Assembly (NCBI GenBank): GCA_025642065.1
Contig: JAODUP010000958.1
Coordinates: 1-64,000 of the forward strand
Direction: 5' to 3'
DNA length: 64,000 nucleotides
Source of the DNA: Paralvinella palmiformis
Taxonomy: Eukaryota > Annelida > Polychaeta > Terebellida > Alvinellidae
Shown: in pieces, positions 11,588 through 23,300 of the stretch
How the letters are laid out: the number at the start of each line of letters is the position of its first letter
Position numbering within the stretch: position 1 is the stretch's first letter
Made by a program: the position numbers and the translations under genes
Notes under the pieces: model-generated
Seen by the model: only the letters and a program-made list of their open reading frames with translations
Database searches by the model: none
What the model was told of the DNA's origin: nothing

Positions 11588-13582
11588 TAGCCTGCTCTAA
11601 CTGAACGAACTGTTGAGAAATGTTTAAGTTTTTTTTTTCATTTGGTATTTTCCATGTAATTTTTTCAATTTTGTTATTTTCCTGGGGGGGGGTCACAGAA
11701 CCCCCACCCCTTGCCCTTTCCTGTGGACACCCATGCCTCCATCACTTGACAGGTAAGCAAGATATTTTAATAATTTTGTATGTAATTAGAACTACATGAA
11801 ACTATATGAAGTATGTATGTATGTATGTATGAATAAATATAAATGTATACATGTTCTCCACCTTTTATTAGGTGCCTTGGGTTCCACCTGTCAATAATTA
11901 AGCGCCACATGTCGCTGGCGTTTTGAGCACGACTGACTCACCCCCCCCCCTCTCTGTATGCGTGTGTGTGTGTTTCTCACTTTCTTATTAATGTTTTACA
12001 AATAAAACCAAAAATATAACTTCTAGTAAATAGCCAAATTAGATTGTATTACGATCTGAAGAACAGTCTCTGCCTAATAGGAAATATACTATTTTGTTGT
12101 AAAACGTGCTTGTCCTTACCCCTTACGTTGATTAAAGAAATACGATATGTGTTCTACATGTGTGTGTGTGTGTGATTAGATATTTCATGCAGGACAATAT
12201 GATCAAATAAATCCCTCCAAATAGACAGATATGTGTTCTACATGTGTGTGTGTGTGATTAGATATTTCATGCAGGACAATATGATCAAATAAATCCCTCC
12301 AAATAGACAAGCCCCTCCCCCCCCCCAATAAAAATCATTTTCGTGAAAAAGATCAAGAATTTGGAATTTTCAGCGATCCTGACATTATATCGAATTTACC
12401 TCATTAGAGAAGCATGTTATTATAGTGTAACTTGTCAAATGTGCTTGTTAATTTATGAGATATAAATGTGTAATATATAATATTTTTACAATCCGCATTT
12501 ACGCTGCTCGCTCTCAAATGCAGAGATACTGGTATAAACACATGTGTTTATTAAACATCATACATTTATGTCAGTTCATGAACTTTAATTAGTACAATAT
12601 TAGATAGGCCGGTTGCTAGATAATGAATTGGATAAATAAATAAAACATATAAAAAATCACACACACACATGCCACAACACGGAGAAATAGAAGTTTGAGT
12701 CAATACATAGAAATACACTAAAATACGGATTTAAGGGTATGAATTTTCTTGTCATGTTACTCGTACATTAAAGCAGGCATTATTTCAATAAAGACATGCC
12801 AAAATTAATATATTCTTATAACTTTTGTTAGCAGTGCACCTTCATAATATAAAGAAACAATAATATAGATTTAACAGAAGTGACCCGACTAGCAAACGCC
12901 ATTCCATTTGAGCTACGGTACATTACCGTCGTATTAATTTGCTTAGTAAATAGTGAAATACGATTCAGATAATTAAGTAATTACATTCGGCTCTAGATGT
13001 TCTTAGACCTGATGTGGACGTGCCATGCCTGTTTTATCAATAAGTATGGCGGATAATTTTGCCATTCTTGACATATCAAGATTTTTCTACGGAAGAAACT
13101 TTCTGTATGGCAGACGGGAGACCAGCCAAGAGTAATTATCATCTGCTTGACAAATGTCCAGTCCCCTAGGCGTCTGTTGTCGTTCGGTTTATATGGCTCT
13201 GCACTGGAAGTACTGTAGTGAGGATAAATTGCATTTATTCTGTGTACTAGTGGTCCAAATATTATTTCGCTGCCCCAAGTCATGTCATAAATACTGCTAA
13301 CTCACATGTGCAGTTACATACAAACGTGCGAGCAAATACATCTGGGCACGTGAAGAATAAATATACACTGCATATCCCTTTATAAAATATTTTCATTTGC
13401 ATGCGTATAGTTTATGCTGTACCAATAATAACTTGCTCTTACCTTCGTATTAATCATATTTCGATAGGATTTCATGGAAATCAAAATTTACTGTTTCAGC
13501 TCATTTGGTTAGTGCTCATTAAGCAATGACTTTTTACAACTCATTCCATATATTTATATTATATGCTTATAATGTTCATCGA
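11588..13582. other. Intergenic region, no gene seen
   Basis: Holds poly-C and G runs at about 11685-11705, 11940 and 12315, a (GTAT)n run at about 11813-11830, and the tandem duplication at 12144-12309. Around 12993-13283 the minus strand is open for 96 codons just downstream of the galactosyltransferase stop, but I recognise no domain; it may be 3' UTR. Confidence 0.4.
12144..12309. repeat. Tandem duplication of 84/82 bp
   Basis: Units 12144-12227 and 12228-12309 match apart from one TG dinucleotide in the internal GT run. Near-identity suggests a recent duplication. Confidence 0.95.
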
Positions 13583-14914
13583 TTAATCTAGATTATCCAA
13601 ACCTGCGCGTGGACCAGCAAAATACTTCACTGGATATGTGTTCCAATCGAGTACACTCTTTTCGTATGCCGCCTTGTTCATGAACCAGAGGAATTCCCAA
13701 AACCTTGGTCGAGCCGACAAATGGTGAACTATCAGCGGCATATTCTTCACATCGTATATGCGTACGAGATGTACGGACTCCCTCTCAGTCGTGCTACTCG
13801 TCCAGTATCGTGTGATGTTGGCCGCTATGGCGGTGAGTCCGGTGAAATAGACATCCTCCACCCTCAGGAACGGCACGTTCGGGATCGTTTTGAGCATCGC
13901 CGTCACGGCATCACGCGACATTAAGTATCCCGATCCCATACAGTAAGGCGGATAAAACCGTTTGCCGTACTCCTTGAACGTGACGGGATTCGGTCTGATT
14001 TTCGGATCGCGGATCACCCGACTGCGGTAGACGCACTTCGTACCCACAATGTACGATGGCGAATGGGTGACGCGGCCAAGACGAATGATGATCGTCATCC
14101 AGCCCATTACGTTGACGAAACTGTCATCGTCCGTTTTAAATATATGGGTTACTTCATTTCCGGTTTTTCGCTTGATCCAGTTCAGGGCAGCTATACCTTT
14201 ATAGGTCAGATGATCGTAATGATCTAACATGTTAATAAGCAGAATGTCTCGATTTCCATTTATTTCATAGTTCAGCTGTGCGGTTAGCTCATCTGCGCGT
14301 GAATGAAACGATTTGAAGTCTGGTATTCCAATCACAAATATGACAACAACCAGGAATGGCGTTTTCACCGTATTTTTTCTGTAATATTCCGTCGACGCCC
14401 ACGTTCTTCTTATAAGCCAACGCTTTTCAAAGTTCCACGGTGCACTCTCCACGAATACGAATAACGTTTTCTTGGCGAAATTATCCAGTTCCGGCTCGCA
14501 TAAGAAGTCTTCCTTCTGAGGCCACCGTTTGTTATTTTTAATAGGAAATAGATTTTTCCTTTCTCTACCGAAATATTTAGACAAGTAACAAGTGGGATAA
14601 TTCCCGCTCGCTTCTAATAATGTATCATCAATGTTTACGGCTGATACTCCCGCGACATCATCTGCATTGCCATCATATATATTCCTGTTTTCGGCATTTG
14701 GGACAAAACTATGAAGCTTCGCAGTTTCTGTCTGCTTATAAGTGCCAATGCCATTGATGTACGCAGTGAGCGATGAAACATTTGAGTTTTGTTTGTGTGT
14801 TTGAAACATATTTGTAAAATATGTACCCATGTAGAGGAATAATACGATATTAGCACACGAGACGACCACTGTCATTTTTACCAACATATCTAAAACTATT
14901 CCATAATTCGCCAT
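13583..14914 (-). CDS. Beta-1,3-galactosyltransferase-like GT31 enzyme
   Basis: A 443-aa intronless reading frame. GT31 enzymes transfer Gal or GlcNAc from the UDP-sugar in beta-1,3 linkage to glycoprotein or glycolipid glycans in the Golgi lumen. It has a short cytosolic tail and one N-terminal signal anchor (about residues 13-33, VVVSCANIVLFLYMG), a stem of about 110 residues, then the catalytic domain. Visible family blocks are: RRTWAS (near residue 170), the metal-binding DDD in FKTDDDSFVN (262-264), the VGTKC...RDPK block, FYPPYCMGSGYLMSRDA and the EDVY motif (353-356). Length and order match vertebrate B3GALT/B3GNT proteins, many of which are also single-exon. The start at 14914 gives the expected type II topology. 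The exact acceptor cannot be read from the sequence. Confidence 0.9.
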   Translation of the reverse strand: MANYGIVLDMLVKMTVVVSCANIVLFLYMGTYFTNMFQTHKQNSNVSSLTAYINGIGTYKQTETAKLHSFVPNAENRNIYDGNADDVAGVSAVNIDDTLLEASGNYPTCYLSKYFGRERKNLFPIKNNKRWPQKEDFLCEPELDNFAKKTLFVFVESAPWNFEKRWLIRRTWASTEYYRKNTVKTPFLVVVIFVIGIPDFKSFHSRADELTAQLNYEINGNRDILLINMLDHYDHLTYKGIAALNWIKRKTGNEVTHIFKTDDDSFVNVMGWMTIIIRLGRVTHSPSYIVGTKCVYRSRVIRDPKIRPNPVTFKEYGKRFYPPYCMGSGYLMSRDAVTAMLKTIPNVPFLRVEDVYFTGLTAIAANITRYWTSSTTERESVHLVRIYDVKNMPLIVHHLSARPRFWEFLWFMNKAAYEKSVLDWNTYPVKYFAGPRAGLDNLD

Positions 14915-17217
14915 ATCGATGTCTTATTGCACGTCATCTGCACGCCACATATGCCACACGGTAAATAAAATAACTGTACAAAGATACCATATATGGACAG
15001 AATGACAAATCTCAAATGCCATTTCATGTTACAATACGACACGCTTAATGCAGAATATACTGCCCATATCAATTCATAATAGTCGGCCTAACTGAATTCA
15101 CATCGATTACATTTCAGCCATCTGTCAGGCTTCAATGTGGTCCCAAGCGATGGCAAATATCACTTCTATTGATGCTTCATGTTACTTCAAGTTCAACCAT
15201 CACGTGTTAAACATATAGATTGTGCATTTACTTTAAGAACGACTCATAAAAACGCAGTCTGCATTTATAAACGATTAGTTTCATAAGCATTTTTCATCCA
15301 TATATGTTTTGTATCCATGATCATCGGTATATAGCATATATTTTATCCTCAAATCATATCTTAAGAACGGATATTTTGGGGACTTTATCTGCTTGGCTTG
15401 TAGCGTTTTGTACTGCCCCGTGAGATTACTGTTGCTGGAAACTGTCCTCATGGACACGAATTATTTATCATTTTAAGTGCGTGATAAACACGAATGGCCC
15501 AGACAATGATAAGATAAGTATAACATCTATTAAACTGAATCAGGGTGAACCTGGACGAAATATTAAGCCGTTTTCATCAATGTAATGCGTATAAATATGG
15601 ACTAACCAGCTGTTGCAATCGTTAAGCATAACTTTACTCGTATTATTTACACATCTGTAATATGAGGATTACGGTAAATTTCCTGATGTCTTTGTTAATT
15701 GTCTAAATTGGTAGTTGATAGTTTTTCTTCCTGATGGTAACATTTGTTATGTTAAAAGCATATTATACTCATAAAAATGACTAAGGCAACGACGATAAAA
15801 ATAATACGCGTTCTGATGATGATGATGAAAGCAAAGACAACACAATTAATGCATTCGTGTACGGTCGTTTATCGGCTAAACCTTAATGTATTAAATTGAT
15901 ATAAAGGTTGAACAACAAAACAGGTGCATCATTAACAACTGAATAATTAACATTATATGGCAAACTGTAAATATATTTTTGCATATTGGTCAAATCGATT
16001 TTGCCGTGACTACTGCAACTTATCTTGTTGATTTTATTTGAATAAGGCCTGTCGATAATAAGGTTCCACTCGTTATGGCGAATTAAATAAACCGATACAG
16101 GGATATATATAGCTTGAAGCTAATTTGCTCTATCTCTTACAGGAGCAAGCTAGGTTTATAACAAACACTGGCGTCGAGATTGTTTGTATGTGACCACATA
16201 CTGAGGTATTCTTAAAATATATTCAATCAATAAAAATCTGGTGAGACTATTCTCTACGAGACTGATATAAAACGATAAGCTGGTATGCGTAACCATATGT
16301 ATGTAAACAGGAAATACTGAAATTGTAGCACTAAATGAATTATCATGCTTTTGAAACCTGCCCATTTCAACATTTGTACTAGTTTCCGGACTTTGTGTTC
16401 TAATCCATCCCAGTGGTACTTGGGTTTTGTGCTGTTTTATCTGATTTCACTATAACATAGCAAACACCCAGAGTATCAATGGAGTAGCTTCAATGCATAG
16501 ATTGTCAGTTTCCTTTTCAATACCGCACTATTTATAAAAAACCTGAATGATATGATATTGGATAAAACTGAATTGAACATAATTGAATTATAAATCTGAA
16601 GAGTAACTGCAGATATGATATAGTACACACGCATAACTGTTGTTAAATGAAGGCCTATTTCAACAGGAAATCAAGTTTTATATATATATATATTCTTAAT
16701 ATATTTATTAAATTATTGACCCATGTTCGATATCCATACGATATGTTTCTTTTCTTAGATCCAGCGGGGGGGGGCGGACAATAGTCTAAAAGGAATTCTA
16801 GAGGGACTAGTTCACACACACACATTCTATGCAACCTGATGAAGACTTGAATAGATCGAAACTGGTCGTTGCTATTGGGTTGAGTCGTGTTGTATCGCTG
16901 CTGTTAGTATTAATCTGAATTTATTCTGATTTATGCTTATGTTATTCATACATTATTCATACTGTGTATTAATATTTTATTTTTCCATTTTAGGCTTAAT
17001 CTTTCTTGGCCGTAGTGTTCGACACAAAGCCTGGTTTTGTTTAAATCATAGTTTTTTGTTTATATTTGGATTATTTTAGAATTTTTCTTTCTTTCATTTT
17101 TCTCTAATTTTAACGGTAATTAATTATAATTGCAATTAATTTTAAAAAATCAGTTTGGAGTTATAATTGTTGTTTGAATGAAAGTATAACACCTGTGCCA
17201 GCGCCTTAACTATCTTT

Positions 17218-17254
<37 letters not shown>

Positions 17255-17365
17255 GACACACACAAGGCACATTAACCCCAGTTATGGCCTTAAACAATGA
17301 CTAAGTCAGCCATTTTCCAAAGTATATAACATATAACATAAAACGCATTTCGTAGTAGGAGAACC
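14915..17365. other. Intergenic region between the GT31 gene and GSTCD-A
   Basis: AT-rich, with (TA)n at about 16679-16692, a poly-G run at about 16766 and a (CA)n microsatellite at 17221-17253. No exon was recognised. The 5' end of the GT31 transcript would lie in the first part. Confidence 0.4.
17221..17253. repeat. (CA)n microsatellite
   Basis: A CA run of 33 bp followed by degenerate CACA units, about 110 bp beyond the GSTCD-A stop codon. Confidence 0.95.
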
Positions 17366-20300
17366 TCATGGTCCTATTCTGCCAATAAGAAGGTTATTCT
17401 TAAGTGAACACTCGCGTGGTTTCAGCGTACTAAGTGTTACGCTGTAGTCATATTCCATGGCTAGGTGTGCCCTATCCATATCTATATATCTCATACAGAG
17501 CCTGCCTGTAGGGAATACAAGAACACCACTGAAAAGGAATAACTTATCAATGTAATGGCAACTGATTTGATCGAACTCTAATCAGAAGACGCACTCCACG
17601 ATTATTACAACATACCTTGGTCGGCCGTTTGATTATTGAAGTGAGTTTGATCTGCGGCATGTCCAAGACTTAAGAATTCCTAAATAGTTGTATCATGTGT
17701 AAATTGTACTAATGCTTGACAACACCTTTTTATAAATAACAACAACAACAAGATCGTCATGTAAAATATTTGAATCAACTTTTACTTTGCGCGTGAGGCC
17801 AGCCCCTCTGAATATACTGCTCCTTGGATAAGTAACCGAGGGAGAATATCGTATTTTTCCGTAGCAACACGGACAGATAACAAACGATGCATAATTATGA
17901 AGACAACACTGCATAACCAAATCTGTTGCAGCACCGCAGCCATGTAGACTAACGCCAATATCAAATCTACCAGTGAAATAAACCAAATTGCACTGAAATA
18001 AATAAATTGTTTGCTTGACTATGCGAGACAATAAACCCCTCATTCGGATAGAAAATAGAGAATGAGCGAAAAATTTGTATTAATGACGCATCGGCACAAA
18101 AAGGTTATTTTAGTGTGTCTGCTGTCAGCCAAACTAAATTTATTTTAGACCCAACACGCGCGCGAGCACAGCCAGCTTACCTGGTAGAGAGTGATATTTT
18201 GTAATTGTAATTTTTCTATCCTTGCCTCAGCTTTTTGGATAGACTCTTCTTTATTTTCAATGAGGATCACCTAAAATAGACAAAATCAAACTAACGAACG
18301 TTTTAAAACACAGAAAGGTCTAACTTGATGTGAATCATAGCTAACGACGTTGTCCTGGTACACACAGTTATTGTTAGCACGAATTACTTGCATGTATTCT
18401 GTAATACGTAGCCTTCTTCTGATTTCATGCGCTTAATGCAATTTAGGCTTATAAATGCTAGGCACATTTATACACATATAACAGCATAAATAAAAGAAAC
18501 TGTAATGACTCCGAATGTACAGTTAATCTGTATAATCAGGTAATATGTATATTACCTGAAATATTCAGGTAATAGGTACGTCAATTGCCAATTGAGATTT
18601 ACTACAGATTATCTGAAAATTCCAGGTAATATACATATTACCCGATTATACAGATTAACTGTAACGTATATACACATACCTTACAATTAGGAAGAAGATA
18701 CGCTAACAATATTCCTAAATGACCCTGAAAAACAGAAGTGACGTGTCTCGTCGCACATTACATATTTCAAACATAACTAAGTAAAGATTATTACAACACG
18801 ACAAAGAATTATTCGTACATTTCCAGCACAAAAATCTACCACCGTATCACCAGGATTAGCCATCATGATCACAGCTGCAGCTAGATTCTCCAGTTGTTGA
18901 CGTTTTTTTCGCTGTCTCTGTCTGGGCAAATCTAGATATAAAAAAGAAAATACACCAAATAAAGGGCTATATCTGAATAATATTCTAATAATTTAGTAAT
19001 ATACTATGTCTCCATTTAAATATTTTCCCCCGAGATTTATACTGGCATATTTTTCAAAATTATATATTTGCTGTAGATATGTCATGATTACTAATGTACA
19101 AGAGAAGAAAATAGCCCTAAGATCTATTATACACGAGTAATACCCAAAGTGTAAACTATCTGTTGGAGTTTATTTGTGAAGACACCAAACTCTCATGAAG
19201 AAATGCCCATCAACGGATGACTAACTGTACACTGACATCTTATTTCATGGAACTGGCACAATTATATCAAATGTACTAAATCGTTTGTAATCACAAATGA
19301 TGTGAACCATTTACGCTTAAACTCATCACAAATTCATTCTACTTCTGTTCAGTGCTGTCCAACATGCTACCCGACATGATCAAGTATTTGGTGGGATAAT
19401 CTTTAGGAGACAAAAACTCGTTAAGCATCTCAGGCCAAAGGTGTACCCCCCCCCCCAGAAGTAATTCCATCTTAGTTACATCATCAGTATATCAAAGGAC
19501 TTTTCTTTAAATCAATTTGATAGGTATTTTATTAATAATTATTTTGGCATAACTTTATTAATAATTCCATAAAAGCGAGAAAAGATAGAAAATGAGCATT
19601 TAATTCTTGGTCGACAATTTATTTTCGTGGTAAACGATGGTTTGCCAGTCGACTTATCAGCTGATGTACGTTTTCGATGTATTTTCATTTGAAGTGACCA
19701 TAAATACAGTTCGTCTTTTACCCGAGCATATTTAATCAAAGGTACAAAATGGTGTTGTATGCAAATAATAAATAAATAACACGAAGAAAGCACCCAAAAT
19801 TATTTTCATAAATTAAAGTACATACCGTCCGTAGGATGAACTTCACCGGGGAAATGTTCCCAGTCTAGCTGAACATCATCAGAAATCTGGCCGTCAACAT
19901 CACTCAACTTTAAAAACTACGCCAAGTGTAAATGATCAGAACAACACGTTTTATCATTAATATAATTGTGTTTTAATTTTAAGCCTATCAGTCTGTAGGT
20001 TGTTAAGAAGTGCCTTTAAATAAAATTATACTCAGCCACTCACTGATAATTTACGTAGAATATTTTGCAACTCGGTTGAATTAGCCATACATTTCTTCAT
20101 CCTCGATTGTCTACTACAAAACAAAACCACATCTTACCTTAATTGGTCGTTATCAATTAGAAATTAATCAATTCGTTTACTTAATTTTGGACATAGTATT
20201 TTGATCGAACATAATGATAACGTTTATTTGCCGGATATAAATGAAGACATGAACAATAAGCAAGATCAATAAGCACACTTCTTTATAGTTCGATTTGGCA

Positions 20301-23300
20301 ATTAATTAATATCTATAGGCGCTCGCTTTTAAATAATGTGTATATACGTCCATATCTGTTAAACATTTTACATATAACACTTAAATATTTGAAATGTCAA
20401 ATTTTATTTTACATGTAAAACACCTTTTAACATGTAAATTAAACAATAGTATGGGAAGAGTGCAATATAAATGTCGAATTAATAATAATTAATAATGGCT
20501 GACATGAAGATCTACTGCTTCAGTTCAACAACTATTTCGTTTCGTTTTCATCTGATGTACATCAGAGAGCTTAATTAGTAATACATAAAGTCGCCCATTC
20601 GTTCTAGTTCTACTTTCCAGCACGATTCAGCCTACAGATAAATGATTTCCATACATGAAAATAAGGTGTAATTTTCTGCTCTAGTTATCAATGCAAGTAC
20701 TACATGTTATTCCAGCTTGAGATAATCACGTCAATTATTCCATAATTTGCTTACTTTCATCCGGCAAGCAAGGACTATAAGCAGTAATTTCCTTTTATGA
20801 CACAAATTCAATTATTTCTTTTCCTTGGAAAATATGAATTGTAATCTCAATCTGTCTTACCTGACTGAAAGTGTCCCATGACTTGTGTTGGGCAGTTTTA
20901 CAGTTTTGGTTAGAAATGGTGGCTTTGGTAACTGAACTAAGGAAAATGCATCATCCGTACTACTCGTATTACATAAATGTTCAATCCACTGTAAGGTGAG
21001 CGGCAGACGTTCACAGATCTGAGACATATGATCTTTCCATTTATTCTATGATATGAAAGTTGACCAAATAAAAAAAATCGTATAACTTAAAGCGAACATG
21101 ATTATTCATATTTGAAATATGTAAGTGATCTTGTCATATTGGTGCAATCTGTGACAGAACCCCTCCCCCCAGATTTATGACATTAATTATTATTGCTTCA
21201 TTATATAAGTTTGCAGAAACAAATATTTACAATAATCATAAATCAGCAAACCGGCCAAATTCAAAGTGCAGATAGATAATATAATGATACTATAGGTAAA
21301 CTTATTTGGATAGGCAAATATTGTTGAAATTAATAAACTGGAAGTTTTTAATTAATATTTCTGTGCATTTAAATATAAAATTACAATTATGATGGAATTA
21401 CCAGAATGAGAGCAATGCACGGTAGCAATGCAAGATCTGCTAAGGTGACATTAGGTCCTTGAATAAAGATATGTTCCAGAGATTTGACGATGTCGCTCGA
21501 ATGTTCCGTGTCTGTGGCAGCCTCTGTAGTGCCTAAACTCAAATCCACCGGATCACTTTTATTGTTTTGGTATTTAGTCAACATTTCATGAAATTGTTTC
21601 TCCATCTTCAACAGTTCATTAGGAATTACAATCTCTCCAACTTCTATGCTGAAGCAAGACATTCCGAAAATGTGCCTTATTCCGATCGCAATGCAGGTGA
21701 TGATGGTTCAAGATTATATATAAAACAATGTTTTAAGCAGGAAGATTATTATAATTGCAGGGCGTCAAGTTTCTATTTATTCCTATTTTTAGACCAATTC
21801 CTATTTTTTCATTTTTTCCAGGAAAATTCCAATTCTTTCCTATTATTTTAGGGATGTGCTGTTTTTGCCCACTAAAATTATGTCGTCAGCGTGAAAAAAG
21901 TGTCCGATAAGTGCTGGCATTCACAGTGAAATAATTTGCTATATATCTGAGACACAATTGTATTAAATTAAATGGTTTACTTCCCTTTTTGCTAATTATG
22001 ACAATACCAATCCTAATGTATGGGAAGTGATTTATCTTAAACTTGTCTTTCTACCAGCTAATGTTTTTTTTATTAGCATGGTAGTTTAATGTTGCTCATG
22101 TTGATGCTAATGCCCAATGGTTTCATGAGTGCTGCAGGAGAGGACCTGATGACTTTCATGCCTTCTGCGATACTGAGATAAAGTGTGACAATGCTGGTTA
22201 ACAACAACTATTGCAGCATGAGAAGAAAGGTATTCACAAGCAAGGCATCAACTACTTTCAAGATGATATACAAAAGAAGTTATTCTTCTCAGTCAGTTGG
22301 ACACGTATGAGCAGTGATCTAAGTCCAACTGTAAAGCTTGAGACCATTTACTACAGCGATGGCCATTTTGTGGCAGAAATATACTGGTATACACAGTTAA
22401 TAACGTAGGTGATACCTTCCAAAATATATTTCCAGACAGTAAAATTGCACCCAGCTTCAGTTTAAGTAGAACAAGTCCATCAAGATCAGTGACCGAGTTG
22501 ATCCATATTATAAGTATGAGAAAACTATTGTTGAGGCTTTGGTTAAATTGGACCTGCCATTAGGCATGCATTTTGACGAAACGACAACAGCACATGTTAA
22601 GAAGCAGATGGACTTAACTCTACATTATTGGTTGCAGCCTCATAGCAACACAGGGGTAAATTTCTACACATCACACTTCTTTGGACATGGTAAAGGTGAC
22701 AAGGTAGCCTCAAAGATCAAATGGCTGAAGATGGATTACCTATGAACAGACTGGTCACACTGATGCGAGATGGCCCAAATGTCAACAAAATCATCATGCA
22801 GAAGTTTCACGATCGAATTGCAAATGAGTATCTATACTTCAAAGGATTGGTAGGCCTTGGTAGTTGTGTCTTACACACTACACAATGCTTTTTGAAAAGG
22901 TCTTGAGAAATTCACCAACTCTGTCTGGATCTTCATTCTCTTTTCAAGTACAGAGCTGTAAGAGGGGAAGATTACACAGAACCCCAATTAAGCTTGAACA
23001 TCGAAATGCGCACATTTCACTAGCACACGGAGGTTCATTGGCTGAGAATTGGACCAGATATCAGATGTATTCTTGAGCAGTGAGATGCAATCTGTGAGTT
23101 CATCAAAGACTTCAGTAAAGATGACAAGAAAACATCTAAGAGCAACAGCTACAAGCAAGAGTGTTAAGCTTATTGCAATGGAGAAGGCTATGTCTACTGA
23201 AAATAACAGTTACTGCCATTCAGAAGATTTCCCGTAATCTTCAACCTCATCTGGATGTGTCTAGTGTCCAAGACGAGCGGAAGCTGATGATGTATCTGCC

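Noticed and set aside
12993..13283. 96-codon minus-strand frame after the GT31 stop
   Set aside because: No recognisable domain or splice link; most likely 3' UTR or chance.
16820..16880. GATGAAGACTTGAATAGATCGAAAC motif as a Penelope-like or ribozyme remnant
   Set aside because: Similar motifs occur near several invertebrate retroelements, but nothing around it (RT, GIY-YIG or hammerhead core) supports an assignment.
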